From contig CAZBRS010000036.1 of the NCBI GenBank assembly GCA_964494475.1, positions 1 through 64,000 on the forward strand: DNA of 64,000 bases. Direction: 5' to 3'. Positions 8,001-16,500 of the stretch are shown in pieces. Position numbers and translations under genes: made by a program. Below the pieces are notes generated by a model that was given only the letters and a program-made list of their open reading frames with translations, ran no database searches and had not been told where the DNA came from. This DNA is from CAZBRS01 sp964494475. Its GTDB lineage: Bacteria > Myxococcota_A > UBA9042 > CAZBRS01. How positions within the stretch are numbered: the first letter of the stretch is position 1; each line of letters starts with the position of its first letter.

Positions 8001-10813
8001 CCGACGAGGCCGGGCGGCGGCAGGTGTCCGAGACCGGCTTCTACGTGCTGGGGCACGCCGCCGGGTGGGCCGACGACGACGACGACGCGTTCCAACTGCA
8101 ACCCGACAAGCCCTCCTACAAGCCCGGAGAAACGGCCCGCGTGCTGGTGAAGGCGCCCTTCACGGGCGTGACCGCGCTCCTCACGCTCGAGCGCGAGGGG
8201 GTGCTCGACGAGCGCGCGGTCCCCATCACCGGGGGGTTGCAGGTGCTCGAGATCCCGGTGACCGAGGCCATGCGCCCCGACGTGTACGTGTCGCTGGCCA
8301 TGCCGCGGGGCCGCCTGGGGTTCGCCCGGGCCGACGAGGCCGACACCCTCTATCGTCCGCGCCTGCGGCTCGGGGTGTGCCGGCTCGACGTCGATACGTC
8401 GGACAAGCGCCTCGAGGTCAGCGTCACTCCCGATCGGCCGGTGGTGGCTCCCGGCGACGAGGTCACGGTCGCGCTCAAGGCGCCCGAGCCCGTGAACCTG
8501 GTGGTGCAGGTGGTCGATCGCGCGGTCCTCGATCTCACCGGTTACCGAGCACCCGACCTGCACGACACGTTCTGGAGCCAGCGCCCGCTCGAGGTGCGAA
8601 CGTTCTCGAGCTACCGGCGCCTGCTCGACCAGCGCGCGCCGCGGCAGGGCTCGGGCGACGACGACGAGAAGGCCGGCGACGTGGGCGGCGGAGGGTTGGC
8701 CGGGGCCGGCGGCGTGCGCTCCGACTTCCGCGACGTGGCGTTCTACTCGGGGCGCGTGGTCACCGACGACCAGGGCGCGGCCTCGATCACCTTCCGCGTT
8801 CCCGACAACCTGACCGAGTACGCCGTGCTGGTCTCGGCCATGAGCGAGACCGATCGGTTCGGCAGCGGCCGCGCCAGCGTGCGCGTCGAGAAGCCCTTCC
8901 TGGCGCTGCCGTCGTGGCCCCGCAACGTGGGGCTCGGCGATCGCTTCACCGTGACCCTCGACGTGAAGAACCTCACCGACAAGGCGGGCGAGGCCGCGGC
9001 GCATCTGCTGGCTCCGCCGTTCCTGTCGGCCGGGACCGCCTCGGCCACGTGCCCCCTGACGGCCGGGGGCGGCTGCGCCCTGACGTTCGTGTTGACGGCC
9101 CTGGCGCCCGGCACCGGCGACCTGCAGATCGAGGCACGCCTGGGCGAGGCCGTCGATCGGCTCAAGGTGCCGGTGGCGGCTGCCGTGCGCACGCCGGTCG
9201 AGGACAACGCTTTCTTCGGCTCCAGCAAGGACTCCGAGTCGTTCACGCTGGTGGTGCCCGACGACGTGGTGCCCGACTTCGGAGGGTTGGGTTGCGGGGT
9301 GGCCAACAGCGGGCTCGTGGGGCTCGAGGGGGCCTTCCGAGGCCTGCTCGACTACCCGTACGGCTGCACCGAGCAGCTGTCGTCGCGGCTGATCGCCATG
9401 GCGCGGGCCTCCCGGTTGCCCGGCGTGGCCGACTCCCTCGGGCGCGACGCCGCCGCCATCGGGCTCGCCGCGAGCGAGGTGGCGGGGCGCATCCTGGCGC
9501 GTCAGAACTGGGACGGGGGCTTCGCGTTCTGGGACGGAGGCCAGTCCTATCCCTACGCGTCGGCGTGGGCCTACCTGGCCCTGTCACTGGCCGAGGACGA
9601 CGGCGTGCCGGTGCCCGACGCGGCGCTGGTGCGGGCGTACGAGCACCTGCTCGGGCTGCTGACGGCCGAGAACCCCGGCGGGCTCACCGACGGCCGCGCG
9701 GTGAACGCCCTGAAGAGCTTCGTGACCTGGGCCGTGCTGCGCTCTGGGCGCACGGCGCGGGGGTACGAGGACACGCTGGTCCAGCAGGCCGACCCGCTGC
9801 CCGAGGCGCGGCTGCAGATGGCGTGGTGCCTGGCCGAGCGCCAGGGCGCCGGGCAGATGGTGCTGAAGCTGCTCGAGCCGGTCCTGAACCGCGTGCTGGT
9901 CGAGGCCGAGGACGCGCACGTCGAGATCGCCGACGCCGAGGTCTGGCAGAGCGGCTTCGGTTCGCGGCTGCAGAGCACGGCGCTGCTGGTGTCGGCGCTC
10001 ACGAGGCTCGATCCGGGGCATCCCCTCCTGGCACCCCTGGCGCGCTGGCTCGTGAAGCGCTCGTCGCGCACGGCGATCACGACCACGCACGACGCGGCGC
10101 ACGCGCTGCTGGCGCTCACCGAGTACTACACGAAGGTCGAGGAGGAGGTGCCCGACTTCGAGCTCGAGGTGCGGCTCGAGGGCGAAGTGGTGGTCAAGGA
10201 CCACCTGGCGGGGAAGCGCGCCGAGGTGGCCTCCGACCGTATCGGCATGCGGGCCATCCCCAAGGGCCGGGCGCTGAACCTCGAGTTCTCCAAGCGCGGC
10301 ACGGGCCGGATGTACTACTCGGCGCGCCTCAGCTACGCCCCGAACCTCGACGTGACGGCGCTGCCGCCCCGGTCGCGGGGCTTCCTGATCGAGCGCCGCC
10401 TGCTCACGCTCGACGGGCGGCTGCTGTCGGACAAGGTCCCCTTCGGCCAGCCCTACCTGGTCGAGCTCGACGTCGTGGCCGAGGGCGAGCAGGAGTACGT
10501 GGTGATCGACGACGCGCTCCCTGCGGGCGTCGACGCCGTGCAGCTGAACTTCGAGACCGTGTCGCCGAGCCTGAAGCGCGCGTTCTACGAGGCGGTGGGC
10601 GCCCGGCGGGGTGACTTCGCCGACCATCAGGAGGTCGCCGACGACTCCGTGCGCTTCTTCGTCGATCGACTCGGCCCGGGGCTGCACCGCTACTTCTACC
10701 TGGCCCGGCCCGTGCACCGGGGCGAGTATCGTGTTCCGGGGGCTCGCGTGTCCGAGATGTACAACCCCGAGTCGTTCGGCTCGACGCGCGGGATGGTCCT
10801 CACGGTGGAGTGA
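5096..10813 (+). CDS. Alpha-2-macroglobulin family lipoprotein with intact thioester motif
   Basis: Bacterial alpha-2-macroglobulins are envelope protease traps: cleavage of a bait region exposes a Cys-Gln thioester that couples covalently to the attacker. The N-terminus is a lipoprotein signal with lipobox LVAC, so the 1905-aa protein should be lipid-anchored in the periplasm. Repeated macroglobulin beta domains occupy the first 1300 residues. The thioester motif YPYGCTEQ (C1424, Glu and Gln preserved) precedes an alpha-helical thioester domain with repeated W-Y/F motifs such as NWDGGFAFWDGG. The ATG at 5096 is preferred because it begins the signal peptide and follows GGAGGA. In many bacteria the family partners PBP1C; here a class A penicillin-binding protein lies about 3 kb away, divergently transcribed. 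The stop is only 4 bases before the radical SAM gene, suggesting one transcript. Confidence 0.93.
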   Translation: MPLLPLPRSSSLLPLLAALALVACAEEQAGSSATAVGAKVDPSASIAPEGVETDTPLRLVYKAPVGLVEGGESLSLVFDRPMVALTTAGAEAPVEFVTLDPPVAGRWRWVGDRLAVFAPALRLPLSTLTTVTVTTAARGLEGAPLAEPVTWSFQTPAPTLRHVAPSDDRRSLALRQPLIAFFDQAVRQADVESLVSLTVAGRPFPFVIRRPTLDEAKAAGLHWDLYQAETGQPIWDAADADQEVLNRVLDRVSRQGIAVVPEHDMPGDSDVDLDVGAGLKGEGGNLGTEKAIRESFHTYGPLKALSHELQIAYLPSCSVTVTLSNPLDARTVEPRAVTTRPRVADQKVSAHGRSVTVSGRCAPDTAYALTLASSVRDRFGQALTGGATTEFRTGHLRPGLRLRAERSGTYERAGRVKSLPLTWINVEKAGVDWYRLGRDTVVPFLASVSLWEGQDDALTGRPGVLRWRDPEPLRHDVARSHDVALIQDDGASGGAFFLQAFAPGFHPWGAATPWYERHLLNVTDLGLLAKREATGVRVAVTSFKSGAFLAGVALEVRDAKNEVLWSGISRADGYVFADVRLPSGPDAERFVLASTADEVTWLRLGGDEEISLWRHDVNVAYEPERLRAAVWTDKGIYRRGETAHLTGVVRELKGGALKVPRGVSLAIRVSNPAGEAVFEQNLLMTADDSLRFGAFDLPVEVRPEWRQGRYHADVTGEGLAAGADFEVGVYRKPSFAVETTVEATDALPGQKLGASATARYYFGAPLADAPTVWRATSDEQPFTPPGQPGFSFGASPSDDEPADPTRTEVFEGVVSTEQARTDAQGTSAYSLTLPDRITRPKRLVVEAEVRDLAGQPIAASTSLWLHPASCYLGVRTERAFYQPGEAVVTSFVAVTPKGEAVFGRKVSLALFREDWVREVKKGVGEVLDARYRLQRIAAGEQSLVSGDGPLDLEWKVGEPGSYVVVGTVTDEAGRRQVSETGFYVLGHAAGWADDDDDAFQLQPDKPSYKPGETARVLVKAPFTGVTALLTLEREGVLDERAVPITGGLQVLEIPVTEAMRPDVYVSLAMPRGRLGFARADEADTLYRPRLRLGVCRLDVDTSDKRLEVSVTPDRPVVAPGDEVTVALKAPEPVNLVVQVVDRAVLDLTGYRAPDLHDTFWSQRPLEVRTFSSYRRLLDQRAPRQGSGDDDEKAGDVGGGGLAGAGGVRSDFRDVAFYSGRVVTDDQGAASITFRVPDNLTEYAVLVSAMSETDRFGSGRASVRVEKPFLALPSWPRNVGLGDRFTVTLDVKNLTDKAGEAAAHLLAPPFLSAGTASATCPLTAGGGCALTFVLTALAPGTGDLQIEARLGEAVDRLKVPVAAAVRTPVEDNAFFGSSKDSESFTLVVPDDVVPDFGGLGCGVANSGLVGLEGAFRGLLDYPYGCTEQLSSRLIAMARASRLPGVADSLGRDAAAIGLAASEVAGRILARQNWDGGFAFWDGGQSYPYASAWAYLALSLAEDDGVPVPDAALVRAYEHLLGLLTAENPGGLTDGRAVNALKSFVTWAVLRSGRTARGYEDTLVQQADPLPEARLQMAWCLAERQGAGQMVLKLLEPVLNRVLVEAEDAHVEIADAEVWQSGFGSRLQSTALLVSALTRLDPGHPLLAPLARWLVKRSSRTAITTTHDAAHALLALTEYYTKVEEEVPDFELEVRLEGEVVVKDHLAGKRAEVASDRIGMRAIPKGRALNLEFSKRGTGRMYYSARLSYAPNLDVTALPPRSRGFLIERRLLTLDGRLLSDKVPFGQPYLVELDVVAEGEQEYVVIDDALPAGVDAVQLNFETVSPSLKRAFYEAVGARRGDFADHQEVADDSVRFFVDRLGPGLHRYFYLARPVHRGEYRVPGARVSEMYNPESFGSTRGMVLTVE

Positions 10814-10817
10814 CCGG

Positions 10818-11792
10818 ATGCAGGTGCGCTGCGAGCTCTGCCCCCGCCGTTGCGTGATCCCGCCGGGAGCCAGCGGCGATTGTCGCGTGCGGGTGAACCT
10901 CGACGGCGAGCTGAAGGCCGTCACGTACGGCCTTCCGGTCTCGGCCCACGTCGATCCCATCGAGAAGAAGCCCCTCTACCATTACCTGCCCGGCACGTCG
11001 ATCCTGTCGATCGCCACCGTGGGCTGCACGTTGCACTGTTTGAATTGCCAGAACTGGGAGATCTCGCAGGCGAACCCCGAGGAGACCGACGCGTTCTCGG
11101 CCCCCCCCACCGAGGTGGTGGCCGCGGCCCGGCGCGCCGGAAGCCCGTCGATCGCCTACACGTACACCGACCCCGTGGCCTACTACGAATACGCCCTCGA
11201 CACCTCGCGGGCGGCGCGGGAGGCGGGTCTGCGGAACGTGCTCGTCACGGCCGGGTACGCGAACCCCGAGCCGCTCCGCGAGCTCTACCGCGTCTCGGAC
11301 GCCGCCACCATCGATCTGAAGGCCATCACCGAGCGCTTCTACCGCGACATCTGTGGCGGCACGCTCGGCCCCGTGCTCGATGCGCTGGTGCTCTGCAAGG
11401 CCATGGGCGTCTGGCTCGAGGTGTCGCACCTGATCATCCCCACGCTCAACGACGACCCGCGCGAGCTCACCGAACTGTCCCGCTTCGTGGCGCGCAGCCT
11501 GGGCGTCGATACGCCGCTGCACTTCCTCGGCTTCCATCCCCAGCACCGCCTGACCAACCTGCCGCCCACGCCGGCGGCCACGTTGAAGCTGGCGCGCGAC
11601 CTCGCGCGGGCCGAAGGGCTGCGGTACGTGTACGTCGGCAACGTCACCGTGCCTGGCGGGGGCACCACGCGCTGCCCGGGCTGTGACACCGTGCTGCTCG
11701 ACCGGCAGGGGTTTCGCGTGCTGTCCAACGTGCTCGGCCCCGACGGCGCGTGCCCGACGTGCGGCGCGTCCATCGCGGGGGGGTGGCGATGA
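10818..11792 (+). CDS. amrS: AmmeMemoRadiSam system radical SAM enzyme
   Basis: Radical S-adenosylmethionine protein of the family that travels with Memo and AMMECR1 proteins; its reaction is not settled. The 324-aa product carries the CxxxCxxC cluster-binding motif as C70, C74, C77 (GCTLHCLNCQNW). It also has the N-terminal Cys set (C5, C8, C12, C22) typical of this subgroup and a C-terminal zinc-ribbon-like pair, CPGC and CPTC. The conserved patches YTYTDPVAYYEY and GFHPQHRLTNLPPTP match the family. The ATG is 4 bases after the alpha-2-macroglobulin stop; the stop overlaps the next ATG (ATGA). No signal peptide, so it should act in the cytoplasm, while the Memo/AMMECR1 partner two genes on looks exported. 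Confidence 0.93.
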   Translation: MQVRCELCPRRCVIPPGASGDCRVRVNLDGELKAVTYGLPVSAHVDPIEKKPLYHYLPGTSILSIATVGCTLHCLNCQNWEISQANPEETDAFSAPPTEVVAAARRAGSPSIAYTYTDPVAYYEYALDTSRAAREAGLRNVLVTAGYANPEPLRELYRVSDAATIDLKAITERFYRDICGGTLGPVLDALVLCKAMGVWLEVSHLIIPTLNDDPRELTELSRFVARSLGVDTPLHFLGFHPQHRLTNLPPTPAATLKLARDLARAEGLRYVYVGNVTVPGGGTTRCPGCDTVLLDRQGFRVLSNVLGPDGACPTCGASIAGGWR

Positions 11793-11986
11793 GCCGGACG
11801 AGCGGGCCCGGGATGACGCGGCGTGGGGCGCTGGTGGGGCTCGTGTTCGGGGTCCTGGCCCTGGCCGGGAGCTGGCTCGGCCGGCGGTGGCCCGGCGCGG
11901 CGGGGCCGGCGGTCGCGCGTGGCTGCCGTCGGGTCGTGCCCTGGAGTGACGAGGCGTTGTTCCGGCCTCACGACCGGGCGGGGTAG
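11789..11986 (+). CDS. 65-aa exported or membrane mini-protein inside the AmmeMemoRadiSam locus
   Basis: Not a recognised family. The ATG overlaps the amrS stop (ATGA) and the frame ends 9 bases before the Memo-AMMECR1 start, so translational coupling supports a real gene. The N-terminus has a basic Thr-Arg-Arg-Gly-Ala stretch directly before a roughly 18-residue hydrophobic segment, resembling a minimal twin-arginine or type-II membrane signal. The remainder is short and basic with a single Cys (ARGCRRVV) and ends in WSDEALFRPHDRAG. Possible roles are a membrane tether or a small redox or assembly factor for the neighbours; this is inference from position only. Confidence 0.65.
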   Translation: MSRTSGPGMTRRGALVGLVFGVLALAGSWLGRRWPGAAGPAVARGCRRVVPWSDEALFRPHDRAG

Positions 11987-11995
11987 GAGGTGAGC

Positions 11996-13588
11996 ATGCC
12001 GAGGTTCGGGTTCGCGTTCGTGCTGTGGTTGATGGCTTGCGGTCGACCCGGGAGCGGCGACGCGGCCCCGCCGACCCCGACCCCGACGCCGCCCCCGACC
12101 GTGACCGCGACCGCGACCGCGACCGCGCCGGCCGTCGAGCCCGCGCGCGCCGTGATCGGAGGGCGCCTGGCGGGCTCGTGGTACCCCAAGGGCGAGGTGC
12201 AGGCGCGCCAGGCGCTGACCGGCTACTTCGAGGCGGCCGTGGGCGCTCCTCCGGACGCCGTGGCGGCGCTCATCGTGCCTCACGCGGGGTGGCGCTTCTC
12301 GGGAGCCACGGCCGCCCACGCGTACAAGACCGTGTTCGGCGCCTCGTACGATCGCGTGATCCTGCTGGCGCCCAGCCACAAGGTGGCGCTCGGCGGCCAG
12401 GCCGTGGTCACCGACGCCGCGGGCTACGCCACGCCCCTCGGCGAGGTGTCGCTCGATCGCGACGGCGCCGCCCTGTTGCTGAAGAACGCGCGCTTCCGGC
12501 TCGACAACGGGGTGGTGGGCGACGAGCACGCCATCGAGGTCCAGATGCCGTTCTTGCGCCTGGCCGTGCCCGAGGCCCCGGTCCTGCCCGTGGTGCTCGG
12601 CCACCTGCCGCTCGATGCCGCGCGCGAGACGGCCGCGCAGTTGAGGGCGCTGGTTGGGGAGCGTACCCTCGTGGTCGTCTCGTCGGACTTCACGCACTAC
12701 GGCCCCCAGTACGGCTACCAGCCGTTCGCCGACGACGTCGAGGCGAACCTCGGCAAGCTCGACCTGCGGGCCGCGTCGTTCCTCGAACGCAAGGACGCGG
12801 GGGGCTTCGCGCGTTTCCTCGACGAGACCGGCGACACGATCTGCGGGGCCGCGCCCATCCTGGTGCTGCTGCAGATGCTGTCGGAGGGCCTCGCGCCGCG
12901 CCTGCTGCGCTACGACACGTCGGGCGCGCTGCTGGGCGACTTCACGAACTCGGTCAGCTACCTGGCCTTCGCGATCGTGGGGCGCTGGAGCGCGACGGCC
13001 CCGGCCTTCGACCCCCAGCGCTGGCCGCTCGCCTACCTGTCCCCCGAGCAGAAGAAGACGCTGCTCGTGCTCGCGCGGCGCACGATCGAGCACTTCCTGG
13101 CCGAGGGCAAGCGCCTCGATCCCACGCTGGCCGGCATCGTCGTCGACGACGTGCTGCGCGAACGCGCCGGCGCCTTCGTGACCCTCGAGAAGAACGGGAT
13201 CCTGCGCGGCTGCATCGGCGAAATCCCACCCCGGAGACCGCTGGTCGACGTGGTCATCGATCACGCCATCGACGCGGCGGTCCACGACAGCCGCTTCCGC
13301 CCGGTCGAGGCCTCCGAGCTGCCCGAGCTCGAGATCGAGGTCTCGATCCTGACGCCCCCCCAGGCCGTGGCCTCCTACACCGACATCCGGATCGGCACCG
13401 ACGGCGTGGTGCTCGACAAGGGCGGGCGGCGCGCGGTCTTCCTGCCGCAGGTGGCCCCCGAGCAAGGCTGGAGCCTGCCCGAGATGCTCAACCACCTCGC
13501 GCAAAAAGCGGGCCTGCCCACCGATGCCTGGAAGGAGGGCGCGCGCTTCGAGGTCTTCCAGGCCATCGTGTTCGCCGAGCATGAGTGA
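11996..13588 (+). CDS. Lipoprotein fusing AmmeMemoRadiSam system proteins B (Memo) and A (AMMECR1)
   Basis: The 530-aa product joins two modules that are separate proteins in most organisms. After a lipobox (WLMAC-G) and a Thr/Pro/Ala-rich tether, residues about 55-340 form a Memo domain (fold related to class III extradiol dioxygenases). Metal-site-like residues are visible: H96 in VPHAGWRFSG, an Asp-Glu-His in VVGDEHAIEVQ, H234 in SDFTHYG, and CGAAPI. Residues about 345-530 are AMMECR1, with the signature LRGCIGE at 403-409. The ATG at 11996 is chosen over the GTG six bases upstream because TAGGAGG sits 5 bases before it. The lipid signal predicts location on the periplasmic side or outer membrane. 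The stop overlaps the next start by 8 bases. Confidence 0.9.
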   Translation: MPRFGFAFVLWLMACGRPGSGDAAPPTPTPTPPPTVTATATATAPAVEPARAVIGGRLAGSWYPKGEVQARQALTGYFEAAVGAPPDAVAALIVPHAGWRFSGATAAHAYKTVFGASYDRVILLAPSHKVALGGQAVVTDAAGYATPLGEVSLDRDGAALLLKNARFRLDNGVVGDEHAIEVQMPFLRLAVPEAPVLPVVLGHLPLDAARETAAQLRALVGERTLVVVSSDFTHYGPQYGYQPFADDVEANLGKLDLRAASFLERKDAGGFARFLDETGDTICGAAPILVLLQMLSEGLAPRLLRYDTSGALLGDFTNSVSYLAFAIVGRWSATAPAFDPQRWPLAYLSPEQKKTLLVLARRTIEHFLAEGKRLDPTLAGIVVDDVLRERAGAFVTLEKNGILRGCIGEIPPRRPLVDVVIDHAIDAAVHDSRFRPVEASELPELEIEVSILTPPQAVASYTDIRIGTDGVVLDKGGRRAVFLPQVAPEQGWSLPEMLNHLAQKAGLPTDAWKEGARFEVFQAIVFAEHE

Positions 13589-16500
13589 GCCGGTCTCCCG
13601 GTCGTTGCGCGGCTCGGTGCTCGCGGGCGCTCCCCTGGCCCTCGGGCTGTTCTCCATGGCGGCCCAGGCCCTCCTGTTCCGGGTGCACCTGACCGCGTTC
13701 GGGGGTCACGAGCTCGGCTTCGGGGTGTTCCTGGCCAGCTGGCTCGCGTGGGTGGGGGTGGGCGCCGCGCTGGCCCGCCTCTCCCCGGCGGCGGTGGCCC
13801 GGGTCGCCGCGCGCTTCCCGCTCGCGATCGCGCTGGTCCCGCTGCCGGCGCTGCTCCAGGTCGTCTTGCTCTCGCGGTTGCGCGACCTGGCGGGGGTCCC
13901 CGCCTTCGCGCTGGTGCCCGTCGATGCGCTCTCGCTCGTGACCTTGCTGGCGAACGCGCCGTTGTCCCTGGCCACCGGCTTCCTGTTCCCCGTGGCGTGC
14001 CGCGTCGCGGGCGACGCCTGGGGAGACGGGGCCCTGCGTCGCGTGTTCGCGCTCGAGGCCGCCGGCGGGATGCTCGGGGGCGCGGGAGTGACGTTGGCGC
14101 TCGTCGCCGGGGTGGCGCCGGCCAGCGTGTTCCTGGGCGCGTCGCTGGTGACGACGGTCCCCCTGGCGCTCGCAGGGCTGGCGAGCCGCCGCTGGGCCGC
14201 CGCGCTGCCCCTGGGTCTGGGGCTGGTCGCGCTGGCGACGGGGGCGGGGGGCGCGCTCGGTCGCCTCGAGGTCGAGGCGCGCTGGAGCCGGTTGCTGCCC
14301 GGAGCGAAAATGCAGCGCGTGGTCTTCGGGCGCGAGGGCGAGGTGCTCGAGGGCTCCCGGGGCGATCAGCGCCTGGTCGTGCGCCAGGGCCGCCTGGCGG
14401 CCGCGTTCCCCGACGCCGAGGCCCACGGCCGGGTGGCCGCCCTGCTGGTGGCCGAGCACCCGCGGGCCACGCGGTTCCTGCTGGTCGGTGAACAGGCGCC
14501 GGGGGTCGCGTTGGCCCTGCTCGCGCTGCCCGACCTGCGCGAGGTGGCCGTGGCCGAGCCCGACGCCGACTACCTCGCGGCCTGCTGGAGGGCGGCGGGC
14601 CGAGGACCGGGGGAGGACCGGCGGCTGCGCGTGATCGGCGGCGACCTGCGCGCCGAGTTGGCGCGAGGTGGCGCCAGCTTCGACGTGGCGGCCGTGCTCG
14701 CGGGGGATCCCACGAGCCTGGTGGCGAACCGCTTCACCACCGCCGAGTTCCTCGGCGTCGTCCGGGCAGCCCTGGCGCCCGGGGGCGTGGTGGCGCTGCG
14801 CTTCGGAGGGGGCGAGAACTTCGTGAGCGACGAGGGCGCGGGCCTCGGGCGCTCGCTGCTGGCCACCTGCCGCGCGGCGTTCGCGCGGTTCGTGCTGGTG
14901 CCGGGCGACGACGCCTGGATCCTGGCGTCCGACGGCGACGGGCTCACGGAATCGCCCGGAGTTCTCGCGGAGCGCCTCGCCCGGCGCCCCGGGGCGTCCG
15001 GCTTGCACCCGCCCCTCGCCGTCGGGGCGCTCTTCCTGCCCGATCGGGTTCGCCAGGCGCACCGGCTCTACGAGGCCGAGGGCCTCGCCGTCTCGCCGCT
15101 CCCCAATCGCGACGATCGGCCCGTCGCCCACCTGGCCAGCCTGGTTCGGCTCGGGCGGCGTTCGGGGCTCTCGCTCGGCGGCGCCGTGGCGGTGCTGGCG
15201 ACCGGAGGCACGCTCCTGGCGCTCGCGGCCGTGGGGCTGTTCGTCCTCGTGGCGGTGGTCGCCCTGGCGGCCTCGCCCGCGAGCGCCCGGCGGCGGCGCT
15301 GGGTCTCGGCCGCGCTGGCCGGCCTGGCGGGCTTCGCCGGCCTGGGCACGTCGCTGGCGTTGCTCGACGCGTTCCAGGTGCGGTACGGCACGGTCTACCT
15401 CCACGTGGGGCTGCTCACGGCGGCCTACATGGGGGGCCTGGCGCTCGGCGGGGCGCTGGGGCGAGCCCTGGCCGCGAGCGATCGCGTGGCGCGACGGCTC
15501 GCGGGGCCGCTGGCGCTGATCGCCGCCGTGGCCGCGGCCCGCTGGCTCGGCGCCGAAGCCCCCGCGTGGCTGCTGACTGTGCTGCTGGCCGCGGCGGGCG
15601 TCGCGTCGGGGCTCGTCTTCCCCCTGGCGGGGCGGTTGGCGGCGGACAGTGAGATCTCTCCGGACGTCGGCGCGGCGCGGGTCGAGGCCTGGGATCACCT
15701 GGGGGCCGCGCTCGGCGGGCTGGTGCTGGCGTTCTGGTGGATCCCGGTGCTCGGCCTCGCGCGCTCGCTCGAGCTGATGATCGGGCTCGCGGCCATCGTG
15801 GCGCTGGCGTCGGTGGTCGACCTGCTGCCGGCGCGCGGCAAGGATGGCGGCCGGGCCCGGATCCCGGCCGTGGGCTGGGCGGCCCTCTACCTGGTGCTGT
15901 TGCTGGGGGTCGCGCGCGCGTTGCAGGCCGCCGCCGACGAGGCGGCCGCGCCGGCGTTGCCGGCCGCCGTCGTGCTCACGCTGGCGGGGGACGATCGGCC
16001 CGAGTGCCCGAGCGGTCGGGGCTGGTGCACGCTGCGAGACCCGCAGGGACGGGAGACCGGCTTCCTGGCGTCGACCCGGGCCCTGGCTCCGGGGGTGAGC
16101 GGCTACGGCGGGCGCTTCAACGCCGTGGCGCGCCTCGACCTCGACGGGAGGGTGCGCCGCGTGCTGTGGGTGTCGGATCGCGAGACCCCCGCGTACCGCG
16201 ACGCCGTGGTCGCCCGGCTGGAGCGCTGGGCCGGGTGGAGCCCGCTCGCCTCCGGGGCGGCGACGGTCGAAGCCGTCACGGGCGCGACCGTGACGTCCGA
16301 CGCGCTCACGGCGGCGCTGCAGGGCACGGCCCGACGGCTGTTCGTCGACGAGCTGGGACGGGAGCCCGAATCCGATGGGGCGGCCGCCGAGCGGCCGCTG
16401 CAGGTCGAGCTCTGGGCGGTGCTGCTCTCGCTGGCGCTGGCGCTGGGGCTCGCGCTCCGCCCGGCGCCTCGGGTGCGCCGCGTCGTGCTGGCGCTCTCGG

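Noticed and set aside
5024..9004. 1326-codon minus-strand open frame
   Set aside because: Shadow of the alpha-2-macroglobulin gene; no recognisable domain or start.
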